DNA from: Strongylocentrotus droebachiensis | Taxonomy: Eukaryota; Echinodermata; Echinoidea; Camarodonta; Strongylocentrotidae | Assembly: GCA_035222895.1 (NCBI GenBank) | Contig: JAVYIG010000091.1 | Location: 248,001-312,000 of the forward strand | DNA length: 64,000 nucleotides | Reading direction: 5' to 3' | Notes under the pieces: model-generated | Database searches by the model: none | What the model was told of the DNA's origin: nothing | What the model saw: the letters and a program-made list of their open reading frames with translations, nothing else | Position numbers and translations under genes: made by a program | Shown: piece by piece, positions 1 through 13,733 of the stretch | Numbering within the stretch: the first letter of the stretch is position 1 | How the letters are laid out: every line of letters begins with the position of its first letter

Positions 1-1940
1 AATTACGTTTGTTTTTAATAAAGAAACATATCTTTGTACAGCTGCCTGCTATTTTAACTATTACATGGTATACATATATGTATATCACTCAATGTTTTTT
101 GTTCAGAGTCTAAAAGAAAACAAAGGTTTTAAACTACTTACATAATTTACAGAGTAATTCATTCAATATATTTGATATGGCAAAATGTGTACAATACATG
201 TTAACTACACGTCCATTAGCATTCTGTGATGAAGTAAGATATTTCATGACAACAATTTATACAATGCTTGGATCAACGACACATTGTGAAAGGAATTTAT
301 TCAGCCCACACTTTTCGGGAGGAAGGCAGCAATTTCCCCTCCTACTCAAGAAAAGTTGAAAGGCTAATCATTCTTTCACCCATCGTTTTACAAAGTCATC
401 CATTTACACAAATCAGGTAATTTTAAATGTTCACATCCATGACCCGTTCAACTCAAAAACATTTTGTTTTTCAGGAACTTCTTGATATCCTTGCTTGAAA
501 GGAAAACAGATTTGGATTCACCTTCATTTGAACTTGGGACTGTTGACGTAAACAAATTTTGGGTATTGATTGATGACGCTTTCTCTTGGACAATGTGAAA
601 CTACACTTCTGACAGTTCTTTCCAGAGCAAGATAATGGCTTTCAAAACCAATAATAAAAAAATATCCACATGTCTACTAAACTGTGTGTATTTCAATTTA
701 AATATATCTTTTGGAAATATGTATGTATGAACTATGTTCATACAATATCAGAACTTTGGATGGGTTCGAGAGATAAATTAAATATATCACAAATAATTCA
801 CAATGTCTGTATTTTCTTGCAAGACCCTCTTTGCTTCACGACATGTCTACATTCGTACTTCATTATCTATTATTCCATTCCTAACATTATGACACATGGT
901 TTCTCTCAAATGTAGAGCATGTTTTATCACCTACAGTATGTACAATACTGCACACACACCAGTTACACAGCATTTCACATTTTAATCACATCTTCTTCTC
1001 TCAATAAAAAAAAAGGAAGGGAGGAATAACCAGGAAAATACCATCTTGGACAAAAATAACATATACTGGTCATTGACTTGTAATATCTTTCATCCCTTTT
1101 TGCATCTCTTTTCCCCATTTTGTTGAACTATCTACTCTTTACAAGCATTTCTGCTTATTTCTTTAGGTGTCTATTCTCTCTCTCTCTCCCTTTAAATTTT
1201 TGTGAGTTTCCTGTATTATTGACAGTTCCATCCCGTTCTACACTTTTTAAGTGACCAAGCATTCTTTGGTTTGCCTTGGAATTCCTTGTCAGTGGACTCT
1301 TTTGTTCTCCTCCATGTCTTTGCCTATTGTTTTCTAATCACATCCTCTACATCCATTGTTGTCCTTGTTTACATTTCCAAACTCAGTTTCAGGCCTGCTG
1401 CCTCCAAATAGCCCTATCGTTATGCCAATCATTGCCTTGCAACCCAATGTGTGGGTAGAAATAGCCTCAAGATTATTGTACATGTAGAAATATACAATGT
1501 AAATAATCTAACTTCATGTGAGCTTCCTTCATGATGAGTTAAAGAAAAAAGCAGCCGGATGTTTTTTTGTTGCCTTTGTAGGAAGATTTTTAATAGGTGC
1601 CGTGAGCCTGAGACCACCACCACCACCCTAACCCCCAATCACCATCCCCTGGAACTGCCACTGCAAACATGTCGATCTACACTGTCTTGCATTTTGTGTT
1701 TATATCTAATATGCCATAAAAATACTTCCTAACATTGAGGATGTGAATATTTTAAGATCCATATTTCTGCCACAACAGGATATGGTTAGTTGCTACAGGC
1801 ACAAATATTGGGTTTCATCATAAAAATAGGATTGGCAGCTATTCTATTACCAACATAAATATATACATAAGCAGGCATATTGAATAAATTCTGTCTCAAA
1901 TGGTTAAAATAGAAAAGAGTGATAATGTGTCAGTGCTTAC
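1..1940. other. Intron of the voltage-sensor gene, no exon seen
   Basis: AT-rich sequence below the last visible exon. I found no S3/S4-like exon on either strand; the short reading frames show no coding character. Confidence 0.5.
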
Positions 1941-4900
1941 CTCTATTTTCTGTTTTTTAATGAAGGCTCCAAGACTGAATACTCTTATAGTGACCTGAGA
2001 AGGACAAAATATATATTTTAGTGAGTCATATTATAAATATTTACAAAAACACTGCATATTCTGAGTCTTTGGTAGGTAATAGATCAAATTTGTCTTTTGA
2101 AACTCAAATGACCGGTAAGCAATCTCCTTGTTTGACAGTGTGACTTGTTAAAAAGCAGTTGATGACTGTACCTTCCAATGAAAAAAAGATGAATTTATGA
2201 AACAAAATACAGTTGTAAGTGGCTTTTAAACAAATATGACTGATAAATTGTACACAAAATGTTGTTTTTTTTAAATGAAAAAATAGAGCTGTTTTTTTCT
2301 TCTCAATGATTTGTTTCCCCTCCGTGCTTAGTGGGTACTAGGTAGGTCCCACATGTTCAAAATTTGTGTTTGGTATTCATTGACATGAACTGATACATTT
2401 AAAATACAGTACATAACACAGATGCATCCTAAATATAACCTTTGATGGTCACACAATGGATGGTTTAACTGTTTCAACCGAGGTTTTTGTTGATATTACA
2501 TTTACATTTGTTCACCCATCAGTACACACATCTCATACATATTAAGTTTTGTAAACGTATCACAGACAAAAGCTAAAAGCTGCCAATTTGAACTCATCTC
2601 TGCTGGACCATACGAGCAATGATTATGCTTCAATGCCATATCATAATGCTCAAGGCTAGATTACCGTACCTTGAGAACTGAAAGATTAACAAAAGAAACA
2701 CATCTAGCTTTTAAGATTTTTACAGGTACATTAATTGTAAGGGAAACATAACGCATGTGTGTGAAAGTTCATGAAATAATTCATCCATTGCAGGGTTAGA
2801 TCTTATCTAAAGCAAGGTTAGATTTTTATCTCCATAGTTGAGATTCCTATCTCCATAGTTGAGATTTTTATCAGAGGGTGAAAAATTTAAATATGAAAGA
2901 AAATAAATAATTTGTTTACTGTTTAAACTTTTGGCATGATGTTGTGTTCACGTACTAAACTATGAATCTCAGACCGTACAAATCTACATACAGTACATGT
3001 AGGTCTTAAGTGTATAATTTCTTTTATTAGGGTCAGATTTTCATCTCATGCAAAAATAGATTTCACCTGTTCTGAAACTATTGAATTAAGAACACTGTAC
3101 ATGTGTAATATTGATTGAATTGATACTTTAATTGATTTATTTACAGGGTGAATTTGGCAAAATGCAATGCTTGTTCAGCTTATTGAACATATACACTGTA
3201 CACAATCACACATTACAGAAACCATCTTTCACAATGTTTAATACATATCATAGGGAATTTTTTTAGGGACCTACAGTGTACATTATTTACACATGAATTG
3301 CATTCTTCAAATAGTTAAGCTCTCCTGATAGTATGTTAAGCGCTATATAAATATATATAAATAAAAATATAAATATGTTAAGTTTCACATTATTTCTTAT
3401 GAATGTTCTGTAGATAGGGCTCTTGTTCTGACACTGTATACATGTCAAAAGAGCAAATTATAATTGCCTTTTATTGTCTACAAAATAAGACTTTTTACCC
3501 GGTGAAATTCAATGAAACAAGAGTATAAACAGATATAACAAACCAAGTTTGTATCAAAAATGGTGCATTTAAATCATGATTGTTTGATGTTCATTATTTC
3601 CTTCCATATAGTCTGCCAAAGCTTTTTCTACCCCCTCCCCCAATAGACAATTGCAATTAATCGTTGCTCTATATATAATAACACTTTGTACTCTTAAATC
3701 AAGAGAATAACATTAAAACTTGTTTGACCGAATATCAACTGACGGTACATAAATACGGATGATATCATGCACTTTACATATAAATGTAGGTCAGCCAATA
3801 TCAATTTTCTTTCAGAAAAAAAGAAAGAGATTGATACACAATCTCCTCAAGTAAACCAAGAAGTTCTAAAAACTGACACAGACAATGATTAACTTAATGC
3901 AGGTCAAAAGAGAAGAAGAAAAGAAGAAGAAAAGAAAAAAGTCCAGTTGTGTAAAAAGTGAATATCAACATTTCAATATTAAATCAAACAATAAGCTTTT
4001 GTATCCAATTCTCAAATAAACACTGTAAATATATTCACAATGGCAGATACTCGAGCTGACCCCAATTCATCAACACTAAAACTGCCTTTCTATTCATACC
4101 AAGATTTAAAGCCAGTCACTGAAATTCATTCTATAAAGTTCATGAACTTGATGATATTTAACAATATATATTCATCATTGATCAACCGCAACAAATTTCA
4201 TGACATGTGAGCCAGCTTTGATTTTATTTTTTGGTAAAAACATGTTTACTCATGTTCTTTAACCACATCTGAAACACTGCACAAACATGATCAATGTTAC
4301 AATGTCACAATGCTTTTAGGATATTTCTGCAAGGTCATGAACTTATTTATTTTTATAACAAAATCTTCTGATCGCAAAATATATAATACAGGTTTGTACA
4401 CTCCAAGTTTGTTAATAACGATAATAACAATAATATTGATTGTTTAGGAGCATTAGAAAACAAAAACTATCATAGCGCTTACAAAATGACAGAATGTGAA
4501 GAATAAACTTGAAATACTGTACTTAGACGTGTAAACATGGGTAAATCACATAAGTTAATATAAAGGGAAGAAGTACGTTTTAAGGAATCTTTTGAAAGAG
4601 GCGAGACAGGTTAATTCTCTGAAGAAAAGTGGGATATTGCTCAAAGTTTTTAAAGCAGCCACTCTCTTTCTCTTATTTTGTTATTATTGTTGTCTGTTGA
4701 TGCCTAATGTAGTAACTTCTAAGCATACACTATGAACATGACGGACAATGAGAGCGGACAAAATATACAGTTCCTCAGGTAGACAAAGGAACATCCCTTC
4801 ACAGCTATTATGTAAAAAGGTGAATATGCATGTGACACCTGTTCTACACATTTTTACATAATAGCAGTGAAGGGATGTTCCTTTGTCTACCTGAGGAACT

Positions 4901-7900
4901 GTATATTTTGTCCGCTCTCATTGTCAGTCATGTTCATAGTGATATATGTAAAAGTGTACATTGCACTTTGCAACACTGTATTGTCAAATCAGTGTTTCCA
5001 AAACAAACAAAAACTATCAGATTTTTAACAAGTTATAATAAACTGTAATTATGTGCTCTTGAATTAAAACATCGGTTAGAGTTAGGCCTAACATTGATAC
5101 CGTAATTTGAATTTTAATGTAGGCCTACAGCTGAATGCTAAATAAGATAACTTAAATTTACTTACCTCAATGACAAAGAAGGCAAGAATGGCTAACGTGG
5201 TTGCTGACAATGCTCTTAATGTGGACTCTTTCTTTACACCCACTGTCAAAATTAAAAGTGATAATAAAGATAATATTATAATATTAATATTGTGATAATT
5301 GTTATGATTATATTTAAACAACAACACCTGCAAGAAGAAGAAGAGGAGGAGGAAGAAGAAGATCAGAAGGAAAATATCAAATAAATTCAACTCTTTTTTA
5401 GAATTTAAAGTTACTTGCATCGCAACAATCAAAATTATACACAATTGCACTCTGATTAAAAAGAACTGGCAAGACACAACAAATTTAGTCACGACTTTAT
5501 GACTTTGAATAATAAGGCAAATAGGTGCAGTAAATTCTTTGTATGTTTTAGAATGTCAGACTTTGAAACTATTTGGAAGTGGGAGATGCACACACTTGAA
5601 AACGTGCATGTTGGCGGTTATGGTTTAAAGATAAAGTTGAGTTACGGGACAGCTATTTAATTGTAAAAGAAAAGGAAGCAATCTGGAAAGGTTGCTTGAT
5701 TATGTATGTATAAGAGTTGATGATTTGGTGTATAATGTAAGGTTTAAAAATCAGCATGAGAATAAATGAACTCCATCTTGGTGAAAGTTAAGTCACATTC
5801 ACTGAAATGGGCATATGGGACTACACAAACAAGTGGCATTAACGTTTGTTTGGTCCAGACCTTTCAGCTTTTTCTAATCATATTTCGAATATGAGTGTAT
5901 CTAATGAGCAATCTTTTCCAGAGGGCATATATTTTCTATGATTATCTTCCAAACTGACATAAAAGAATGTGAAAGCTCAGAAATCATTGTTAAACTGTAC
6001 CAGAACTCAACCTTCTCTCTAACAGTTTCATTTGATTTGTTTTTCATTCTTCATGAGAAATAGAAAGCAAAACAAAAAAGCATGCACATGTATCCAAAAT
6101 ATTCAATCCAATAGAGCAATGCAACAATTATTGTAAACAAAAATAAATAATTAGTCTTAGAACATTTTAAAATGTAGATGCAGTAGTGGGACAAAGACAG
6201 TGTACTATACTGTATGTATAAACACAAGAAATAAAAAATCTTCTCACATTTCTCTTCAAAATTCTAGTATCTGATTAACTATTCCATACTTGATTTTTTT
6301 TGTCTTCCAATCATCCCCCATCAGCTCATTTTGTTTCAATGGTCAGGATTACATTACAAATGAGAGATAAAATAAATATGAAAGCTCTATCCATTTAAAT
6401 GTCACACAGTCCTTGACTTCATTATCTGGCCTTTTCAGGATGAAAAATGAAAAACACATTTTCTCGAAAACAAGCATACATGTATCATCAACAAATACTT
6501 TCAAGATATCACAAGTGAAAGAAAGCAATCCTAACATGCATAACAATGACGTAGACTTTCATTTCCAAGATGACACAGCCTTAAAATCTGAAATCTCTTT
6601 GAATCCTCAGACTCCTTTTTCATTGCCGATTCTAATCTCCAGATTTTCTCCCTATCGCTTCAATTCCAATACCTCTTTGTCCAAAAGCTGTGTTTTGCCA
6701 GTGTTTGACGTGGGGTGGAATTATAGCATCAGCAACATGATACTGAACAGCTTTGTAACATAACAGACCAAATAATATTAACAATATTTCACTGCCGTCA
6801 ATCAATAACATATATTCAGTATTCCCTCATTCATAGGATTTAGTGCTCAAACCAACTAATGTACATTATACAAATACTAAATGTATCAGATGTACATCAC
6901 AGCAATAAAAGAAAGAGGAAGAAGAAAATGTACATTCGCAAAACAAGGTGCATCATAAGGGTGATGTAAACAATGCCATGAAACTTTTACGAGTATTGAG
7001 CTTACATGTATATATGTAGTATATTTTTACACGTAACATGTGCAATGAACATATATACATGAAAGTCGACACAGTCCTATACACATTGTAGCAGGTGCAT
7101 ACACAACAAGCTTTGTTATCGTGCTTATTATGCAGTTTCACAATCCAATGCACATCATGTAACAGTGATAACACACAATGCCTAAAGGTAAAGTGTGTGA
7201 AGAAAGAGAAAAGCTATTTATTCAATCACAACTACCATTTCCCAATGGCAAACAATCCATACAGGTAAGCCTACATGTATATGGTTTCTTTTCCCTAAGT
7301 CTAGCAAAAACACATCTTTAGAGTAATCATTGTCAAAGAAATTTTGTATATTGCACTATATAGTGCAAACTGTAATAATGATCATGAATAAGTGGATTAC
7401 AGCCAAACTGCAGGCCTGGTTTAATTGGGAAGATTTGCATGGGTACATTCTGCAACTGAAAATTAATTAGCGCTCAACAGAGCTTTGTTCTGGAGCTAAT
7501 AACGAGAGACGGAGAGCAAAAGTAACCTACCGTCCATGATGACACCGAAAGCGATCATCAATTCTACGGCAACAAGGAAACAGATGACTAAGACGAGAAG
7601 AACAATGATAAACAGGAACACAGCTCCATTGATAACCATGTCTAAGTACTGATGGAATCTAAAAAAGAGAGAGAAAAAGAAAAAAGAGTGCATTCAATTA
7701 GGAATATTTGAGTATTAATCACATATTGTTTGGATAGATAGCAAGGGACTTTGTATAAATTACATGTACATCAAAACTATGTTCACTTTGACATTGATTA
7801 CTAAACAATGGCCAACAATAATGATACATAAAGAAGGGTATTGATCCGTGCCTGTACATTGGGTAGGTCCATGCTAATAGTCTTTGGGCAATTGCCCCCT

Positions 7901-10900
7901 CCCTCCCCCCCCCCCCCCCCCTAATTTGACTGTTTACCACAATACCTATAGCCTTGAGTAGAGCCTACATTTTAACTCTGTCAGGAGAAGCTAAAGTACA
8001 GAGCCTATGCATAATGTAGTCTCAAATTGCAGACTCTGTTATGCACAATGACTGACAAGGATTTGTGTCTGCAAGCTAGACTAAGATTGCACAAGAACGT
8101 CATGAACATGTATATACATGTACATGTACATCATCAACTTGACTATTCAGCAAAGGCGCTGCTCGTGAAAAACCCTCTTCCATTCTCCAGAGACATACTT
8201 GCATCTGGAAATGATCTTGGGTTACAACCTTTCCAAAGATCAAGGCACATCCTGGTTACCTACCTACCCTAAAAATATCACGTCATACGAAATGCTGACA
8301 GTTGCTCATGAGTATACAAATGTCTAGAATATTCAATTGTTTTCTTTCTTTTTCAACAGTACATGTATATGATACAAAATATTTTTTTGAGAGGGCACAC
8401 CTGTCTCCATAGTTCATACCTCTTCCCAAAGACCTGTTCCACTTGTTTCATCATAACAGGAAAGAAATTCTGTTTATTTCTGATGTGTCTTTGCAACATA
8501 CGTCTCTACATTAATGGCACATCAGAAAGAAATGTTATCCCTTGCTCTTAGAATTACTTTTTTCTTTGTTTTTGGCATAGATCTACACATTTTGTTATCA
8601 CAGTACATTGAGCTTTTATGGTTCTAAAGTAATACCTACATGTACATGTGTACATCATGTAGGCACCTCCCCTGGAAAACCTTCTTTATATTTTATTAAC
8701 AGATGAGATGCTTTGCCATTGAAAGTTTGAAGTCAACAAACAAGTATCATAGGCTACAATTGTGTGCAGCACATGTATGTAAATGTCTTCTGCATTGCAT
8801 TTTGCATTTCAAACAATGCTTGTCCTTTATTTTAAGCAAATGAATTGAAACAAGAACATTTCAACTATAGCAAGGGCAAGGAAATAAAAATAAAGAAAAA
8901 AAGTGTTTTTCAGAAAAACATGTTACACTACAAAAAGACAAGCTTTAACCACACATACGGCATTGACATACAGATAAAAAGCAACTAATCCAATCTGCAC
9001 ACATGTTCACTATAAAACCTCAGAATAAAGAGTGAAGCTTTAATAGATGAAAGAGGCTTTAATAAAAGAGGCCAAGCACACAGTACATGTACAAGGTAGA
9101 CCTTTATCTGCAACCATACATGTACCAATACAGGCAAAAATGAAAACAATAATTTAAAGAAAAAATACAAGTACCGGTACCTACAAACATGTACATTTAA
9201 ACAATCTAGAGACATTAGTTTGTGTACATGCCCTACTCATCATATTCTGAATTACATCTATAGATACAGGAGGCTAAATAAATGAGTAGACTTTAAAGAA
9301 GAATTTTACAAGATGCTAACAAGAAAATGTGTATTGTGCAGAGACATTTTTCTTGCAACTTGACATCGCATGTAAAATGTACAGTTACATTTATACTGTT
9401 TTCACACTGGCAATATTTTGCTTAACCCCGTAATATAGGTGGGGTTAAGGGGGGGTCTTAGCCCCACCTATAGTACGGGGTTAAGCCTATTCCACTTTCT
9501 TTTTGGGTTTTTACCAAAGTGGGCTAAAGTTGGCTAACCCCACCTATAGTACGGGGTTAACTAACCCTGCAAAATAGCTGGGCTAACTCCGCAATTGTGG
9601 TGCTAACTCCTGTTAACCCCGCAATTGCGGTGCTAAGCAAATGAATGAGAACAGAAACGAAAAATAGTCCGGTACTACGCAATGGAGCGTATCGCAGCTG
9701 GCCAGATGCGAAGTATGTCCAATCATAACATTCACGATATCCGGGGTTAACGAAATGCAGTGAGAACAGCGGGAATTTTCTTATTCCGGAATAGGCGCTA
9801 GTACTGGACTAACAACAGCGTGTGTGAAAAGCCAACAAAAATAGTACGGGGTTAAGGATAGTACGGGGCTAAGGAAAGTACGGGGTTAAGCAAAACCAGT
9901 GTGAAAAGAGTATTAGAGTGAACTGTTAAGTCACGGTTGCTGCTTTAGGTCCTGCTTCCACTAATTAAATTAAAGTACCTGGATTGCATCACCACCAGAG
10001 TCCTAGACCCTAGAACCAGGAAACTTCCAATTTTGGCTTTCCTCATCTCAATTAACAGGAGTTCTTTAAACAAAAATCTACATCAACAGCATTCACACAT
10101 GACATAACATGCAAGCCGATACTCATAAGCTGCATTCACACGTAAGTTTGAAAGCCTCTAGGGCTTGGGGAGTAGGGGTCAGATGAATTTGGGTCAGTAT
10201 AGAATAGATCAAAATACCTTTGCTTGTTCACGCTAAACTACATTGCACAAAAACGCAAGGACAATACATGTGCATGCAATGTATACTTTTTTTTTTACAT
10301 GTTGACAATTGCAAAAAAGAAAGAGATTCAGTATTTAGTATTTATATACAAAGCATTGGATGATTAGAAGCCTCTTGTATTTGAGTAGAGTAATTATCTC
10401 ACATGACTAATTCATTAGAAACTTTCACATTTTATATTATTACTTGAATTTTAACATTAAATATTGCAATAATGTACATCTTAATATTATAATGTCACTA
10501 TATGTAATTACAATTTTTCTTCTTACAAAAATCTATTTTTATGACACTTTGAACTACAAGTAGTCGACCACCATAAGTAATTCCTAACAAAATTTGAAAC
10601 ATACAGTACATACAGTTGAATGGAATATTTTACATTTGAGAGATGAAAATGTGGTTAATTGAACATTCTAATTATACATGTACATAAAATCCTGAACAAA
10701 TACACCATATGCCCAGAGGTAACTAAAGAATGCCACTTTTTGAGAAAAAAAGGAGGATGAGGATGACTAGGAAAAAAACCTTATTATTCAATAAATGAAT
10801 GAATGAATTATATAAAAAAAATCAACAAGTAAATAAACAAAACCAAACAAACAGACAAATTAAATAAATAAATGAATAAATAAATAAAAACAAAATAATT

Positions 10901-13627
10901 TGTCATTGTTTAAAATGTTTTCACATGAACATGTAGAGACCCTTGATGTTTACAGCATGCAAACAGTCATGTACATCTAAAGCCAAGTACTCAAAAAAAG
11001 CATATACATGTATGTACACATTCAAGGCTATTGAATATTAATCAACTGGATCATCAGCTCCATACTGTGGTCTACGGTATACTATAACTAACAAACAGTT
11101 TCATAATGCTAGGTACATGTACATATACTTAATCCTAATATCACTATCTTTAATCCTATCAATACCACGGACAAATTGCCCTATCTCAATATTTGGCTTG
11201 AGTAACAAGATAGTTGAGCTCTTATTAAAACCAGCAGAACAAACTGGTCTACCACACGCTAAGCTTGATAATTTCATAATCTAGAATTCTGGATACAAAT
11301 GGGCTACAAAATACATTGCTTGTGCGCACATGCCTGTAAATTTGAAATGGATTTCATATATTCCCGATAGTCAGATTGGCAAAATGTATAATTATCTTTA
11401 TGATCTAGATCTGACTAGGGCATTCATTAATGATCTAAATGATTAACATACCATCCTTTGCTTCCCACTTTCTGAACATTTCATAATGCTGTAGCCTGAA
11501 ACAAGTGTTATGCAAAGGCAGGAGCTATGTACAATCCTATTGTGTTTTTAGCAGGTTGTATTGCCTTGATTTGCCAAAGAGTTATAATCTATCTAAGAAC
11601 ACAAAGCAGTTTCTTAGTTTATCTCACTAATAGTAATATAGTAGATTACATACATGTACTTGATTAAAAAATGTTCTGCACACTTTAACTTAATAATAAT
11701 AATAATAGAGAATATTTATGAAGCGCATTATAAATTGGAAATTTCTCTATGCGCTTTCCAATCATAACAAATTTGAATATATAAACAACATTAATACAAC
11801 AATAATGAAAATAGATAAGCAATTGACAAAAAATATTTATGGGAAAGTTAACCAATACCGGTACACCTATAATTACACCTACATTGTAAGTAAAACTATA
11901 AATTGACATTACATATAACAAATTCAACAATCAGCCACTCATCATGTCGAATCAGCCTCCCAACCAGCAACAATATACATGTACGCATAATTCAGTAAAA
12001 AGTAAAAGTTGTAACTTACTCAGTTATAGTCATTAGTCAATCAAAATTGTCAAACATTTTACCTAGTTTGAACGTCTGAATGTATTCTGTTTGGAGCCAG
12101 AAGGGCAATACTTTGACATTAAGTGTGTACACCCTTCTGGCTCTGAACAGACGATATAAGAATCCACCCCCCCCCCCCCCCCTCCCTCCTGTAAGTGACT
12201 TGAGCTGGATCTTATAAACTTACGATTTTGAGTTTTTAGGATCCATGGCTCCTAGTCCATCTCCACCGGGGATCTCTGACTTAAAGCTGCTCAGGCTCCG
12301 AAGAGGCGAGTCCTTAGATCTAGGATTATACAATTATACAACCAAAGATACCGGGTAAATGATCATAATTTCAAGTCCACTGGGCAGCTACTACCGGTAC
12401 ATGTACAAAACACCACATTATCATACATGTATTATGACCCTGGATTTGTCATTTGTGTAGCTGTGTTTAATACAGAATCAAGCAACTAGAAGCATTGAAG
12501 GAATTTCTTTCAATTTCAATTTTTAAGTTATTTATGTTTCCAACAAAACATTGCAATCATACACGTTTACAACAAATGTGGGAATATATTGGAAACAGAG
12601 GGGTCCACTGAAAAGCAATGCTTACAAAGTACAAGTGTGGACACCTCAAATGATACTTATGAATAATGAGTAACTAAATTAACACTCGGCACTTGACAAG
12701 CACAAGGTACGATAATACGCCAACAGCGGACTGTACTATACTGGAAGAAGAAGAAGAAGAAGAAGAAGTCTGTAACTACAAAAGGAACAAAAGGGAAAAG
12801 GGGATGCCAACAGAGACGAGAACGGGACAAGACAGTACCTATTTACCTCACTTGGGTTGAGAGTGGCACATGTAGATTAATGTCCTGCCAAAACACAAAT
12901 ATACACAATAGTGCCATGACAGGGATAAATCAATTTTAATGAGTGATCTAAATATACAGTCATCTGACGTGTCCACCAGACCACAACTCTTCTTCTACAT
13001 AACATGGCAAATAAGGGAGATTCCTCTTATATTTTCCCAATTGTTTTGGACAATTGATAAATACAGTATGCCAAACCTGTGTTGGTATTAAAAGTTACAT
13101 GCAGGAATCTATTAGTTTACATAGAGAGAGGAGCCGAACCTACCCAAATAAGAGGCTAACGAACGAAAGAGACATACATTTTCGGTCTAATCTCAAGCAT
13201 GTCAAGTGATCTCAATTCCCATGCCCTGGGCATATCTAATCTATTCTAGACTCTATGCCTGGAGTAGGTCTAGTGAATTAATTTTTTAAAGTAAAAAAAG
13301 AATTCCTAACGAAATATTGATAACAAAGGCAGACACAGAGCAGCGAGCAGCCAGTGGTTATTGAAACCATCCTAACCCCGCATCGGGGCATTAACTCACG
13401 GGCTAATTTCCCGTTGAAGATGGGTCAGCTACCAGTAATTCTCCTAAAAATTTAGGGATGAGTTTAACTCTCTAAAACAACACTAGGAAAATGATTACAT
13501 TCTATTTAACCAACAAATCTATTTCTACAAATATTTACACTATAATTAGCTAAATATAGAAAACAGATCAATAACAGAAAATCAATAAAATAACTTAAAA
13601 GTGGTCTTACTCTTCGGTCGCAGCCAT
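1941..13627 (-). CDS. Voltage-sensor-domain membrane protein (HVCN1/TMEM266/VSP-like), 5' part
   Basis: Five exons read on the minus strand: 13611-13627, 12224-12319, 7531-7658, 5166-5242 and 1941-1994. Each has AG/GT borders, and the phases agree at every junction. The 124 residues begin MAATEESKDSPLRSL. After a Ser-rich cytoplasmic N-terminus come a hydrophobic S1 (about 51-75, VFLFIIVLLVLVICFLVAVE) and S2 (about 91-112, with FFVIEVTIRVF). The S2 Phe, Glu106 and basic Arg110 fit the charge-transfer centre of Hv1-type voltage sensors, and the spacing of the S1 Glu (E70) and S2 Glu is close to Hv1. The selectivity Asp of Hv1 S1 (seven residues before the Glu) is replaced by Ile63, so proton conduction is doubtful. 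S3-S4 and anything after lie below position 1, so Hv1, TMEM266 and voltage-sensing phosphatase cannot be separated. The start is the only ATG in the short first exon; a CpG-rich tract lies just upstream. Confidence 0.68.
1995..5165. other. Intron, mostly unannotated AT-rich DNA
   Basis: It contains the foldback at 4728-4941, an AAGCGCTATATAAATA segment near 3339 of the kind often found at SINE 3' ends, and an AAGAA-rich run near 3910. Nothing else was recognised. Confidence 0.5.
4728..4941. repeat. Near-perfect 214-bp foldback
   Basis: Arms of about 91 bp (4728-4818 and 4851-4941) share GCGGACAAAATATACAGTTC, AGGTAGACAAAGGAACATCC and TATTATGTAAAAA with only a few mismatches, around a 32-bp loop. 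A short foldback MITE is the simplest reading. It lies in an intron of the voltage-sensor gene. Confidence 0.9.
5625..6022. mobile_element. TTAA-flanked MITE, copy 1
   Basis: The left end TTAAAGATAAAGTTGAGTT and right end CCAGAACTCAACCTTCTCTCTAA are inverted. The internal ATGGGACTACACAAACAAGTGGCAT is shared with the copies at 21.5, 25.4, 35.7 and 37.8 kb. Confidence 0.7.
9396..9910. mobile_element. MITE with TTCACACTGG ends and internal GGGGTTAAG repeats
   Basis: Ends CTGTTTTCACACTGG and CCAGTGTGAAAAGAG are inverted and bordered by TA. Inside, TAGTACGGGGTTAAG and its complement recur many times in both orientations. It is 515 bp, non-coding, in an intron of the voltage-sensor gene. The superfamily is uncertain (TA border suggests Tc1/mariner). 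Confidence 0.75.
12071..12160. repeat. CCCTTCTGG hairpin repeat (also 16744-16842 and 30164-30240)
   Basis: A short inverted sequence, GGAGCCAGAAGGGC facing GCCCTTCTGGCTCTGAACAGACG, occurs in three places (ACGCCCTTCTGGCTCTAAGCAGACGG near 16812 and ACGCCCTTCTGTTTCCAAACAGATG near 30208). It behaves as a small dispersed hairpin family of unknown class. Confidence 0.6.
12840..12996 (-). mobile_element. SINE relative (degraded), minus strand
   Basis: The minus strand has GTGGTCTGGTGGACACGTC and GACATTAATCTACATGTGCC, matching the SINE at 40.6 kb with an altered middle. It lies in intron 1 of the voltage-sensor gene. Confidence 0.5.
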
Positions 13628-13667
13628 TTTTCTCGCACCATCATTCTTTCATAAAATATCGCATTGA

Positions 13668-13733
13668 AATGAGCGCGCGCGTTCGACATAATATATAGCG
13701 CGCGCATATATACGTACGTACGAGCGCGCGAGC
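13668..13733. promoter_or_regulatory. CpG-rich alternating purine-pyrimidine tract upstream of first exon
   Basis: About 65 bases upstream of the minus-strand start codon at 13627 lies a run of GCGCGCGC, TATATATA-like and ACGTACGTACG blocks. It is unusual in AT-rich surroundings. Position and composition fit a promoter-proximal, possibly Z-DNA-forming, tract of the voltage-sensor gene. No specific factor site is claimed. Confidence 0.35.

Larger units (their letters stand above)
7659..12223. other. Intron with poly-C, MITE and A-rich tracts
   Basis: It holds a poly-C run at about 7905-7921, the MITE at 9396-9910, an AAATAAAT-rich stretch at 10780-10900, an AAT run at 11693-11706, and a poly-C run at 12168-12181. 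Otherwise it is featureless. Confidence 0.5.

Noticed and set aside
4728-4941. microRNA precursor
   Set aside because: Arms are too long and too perfectly matched; a foldback MITE fits better without small-RNA data.
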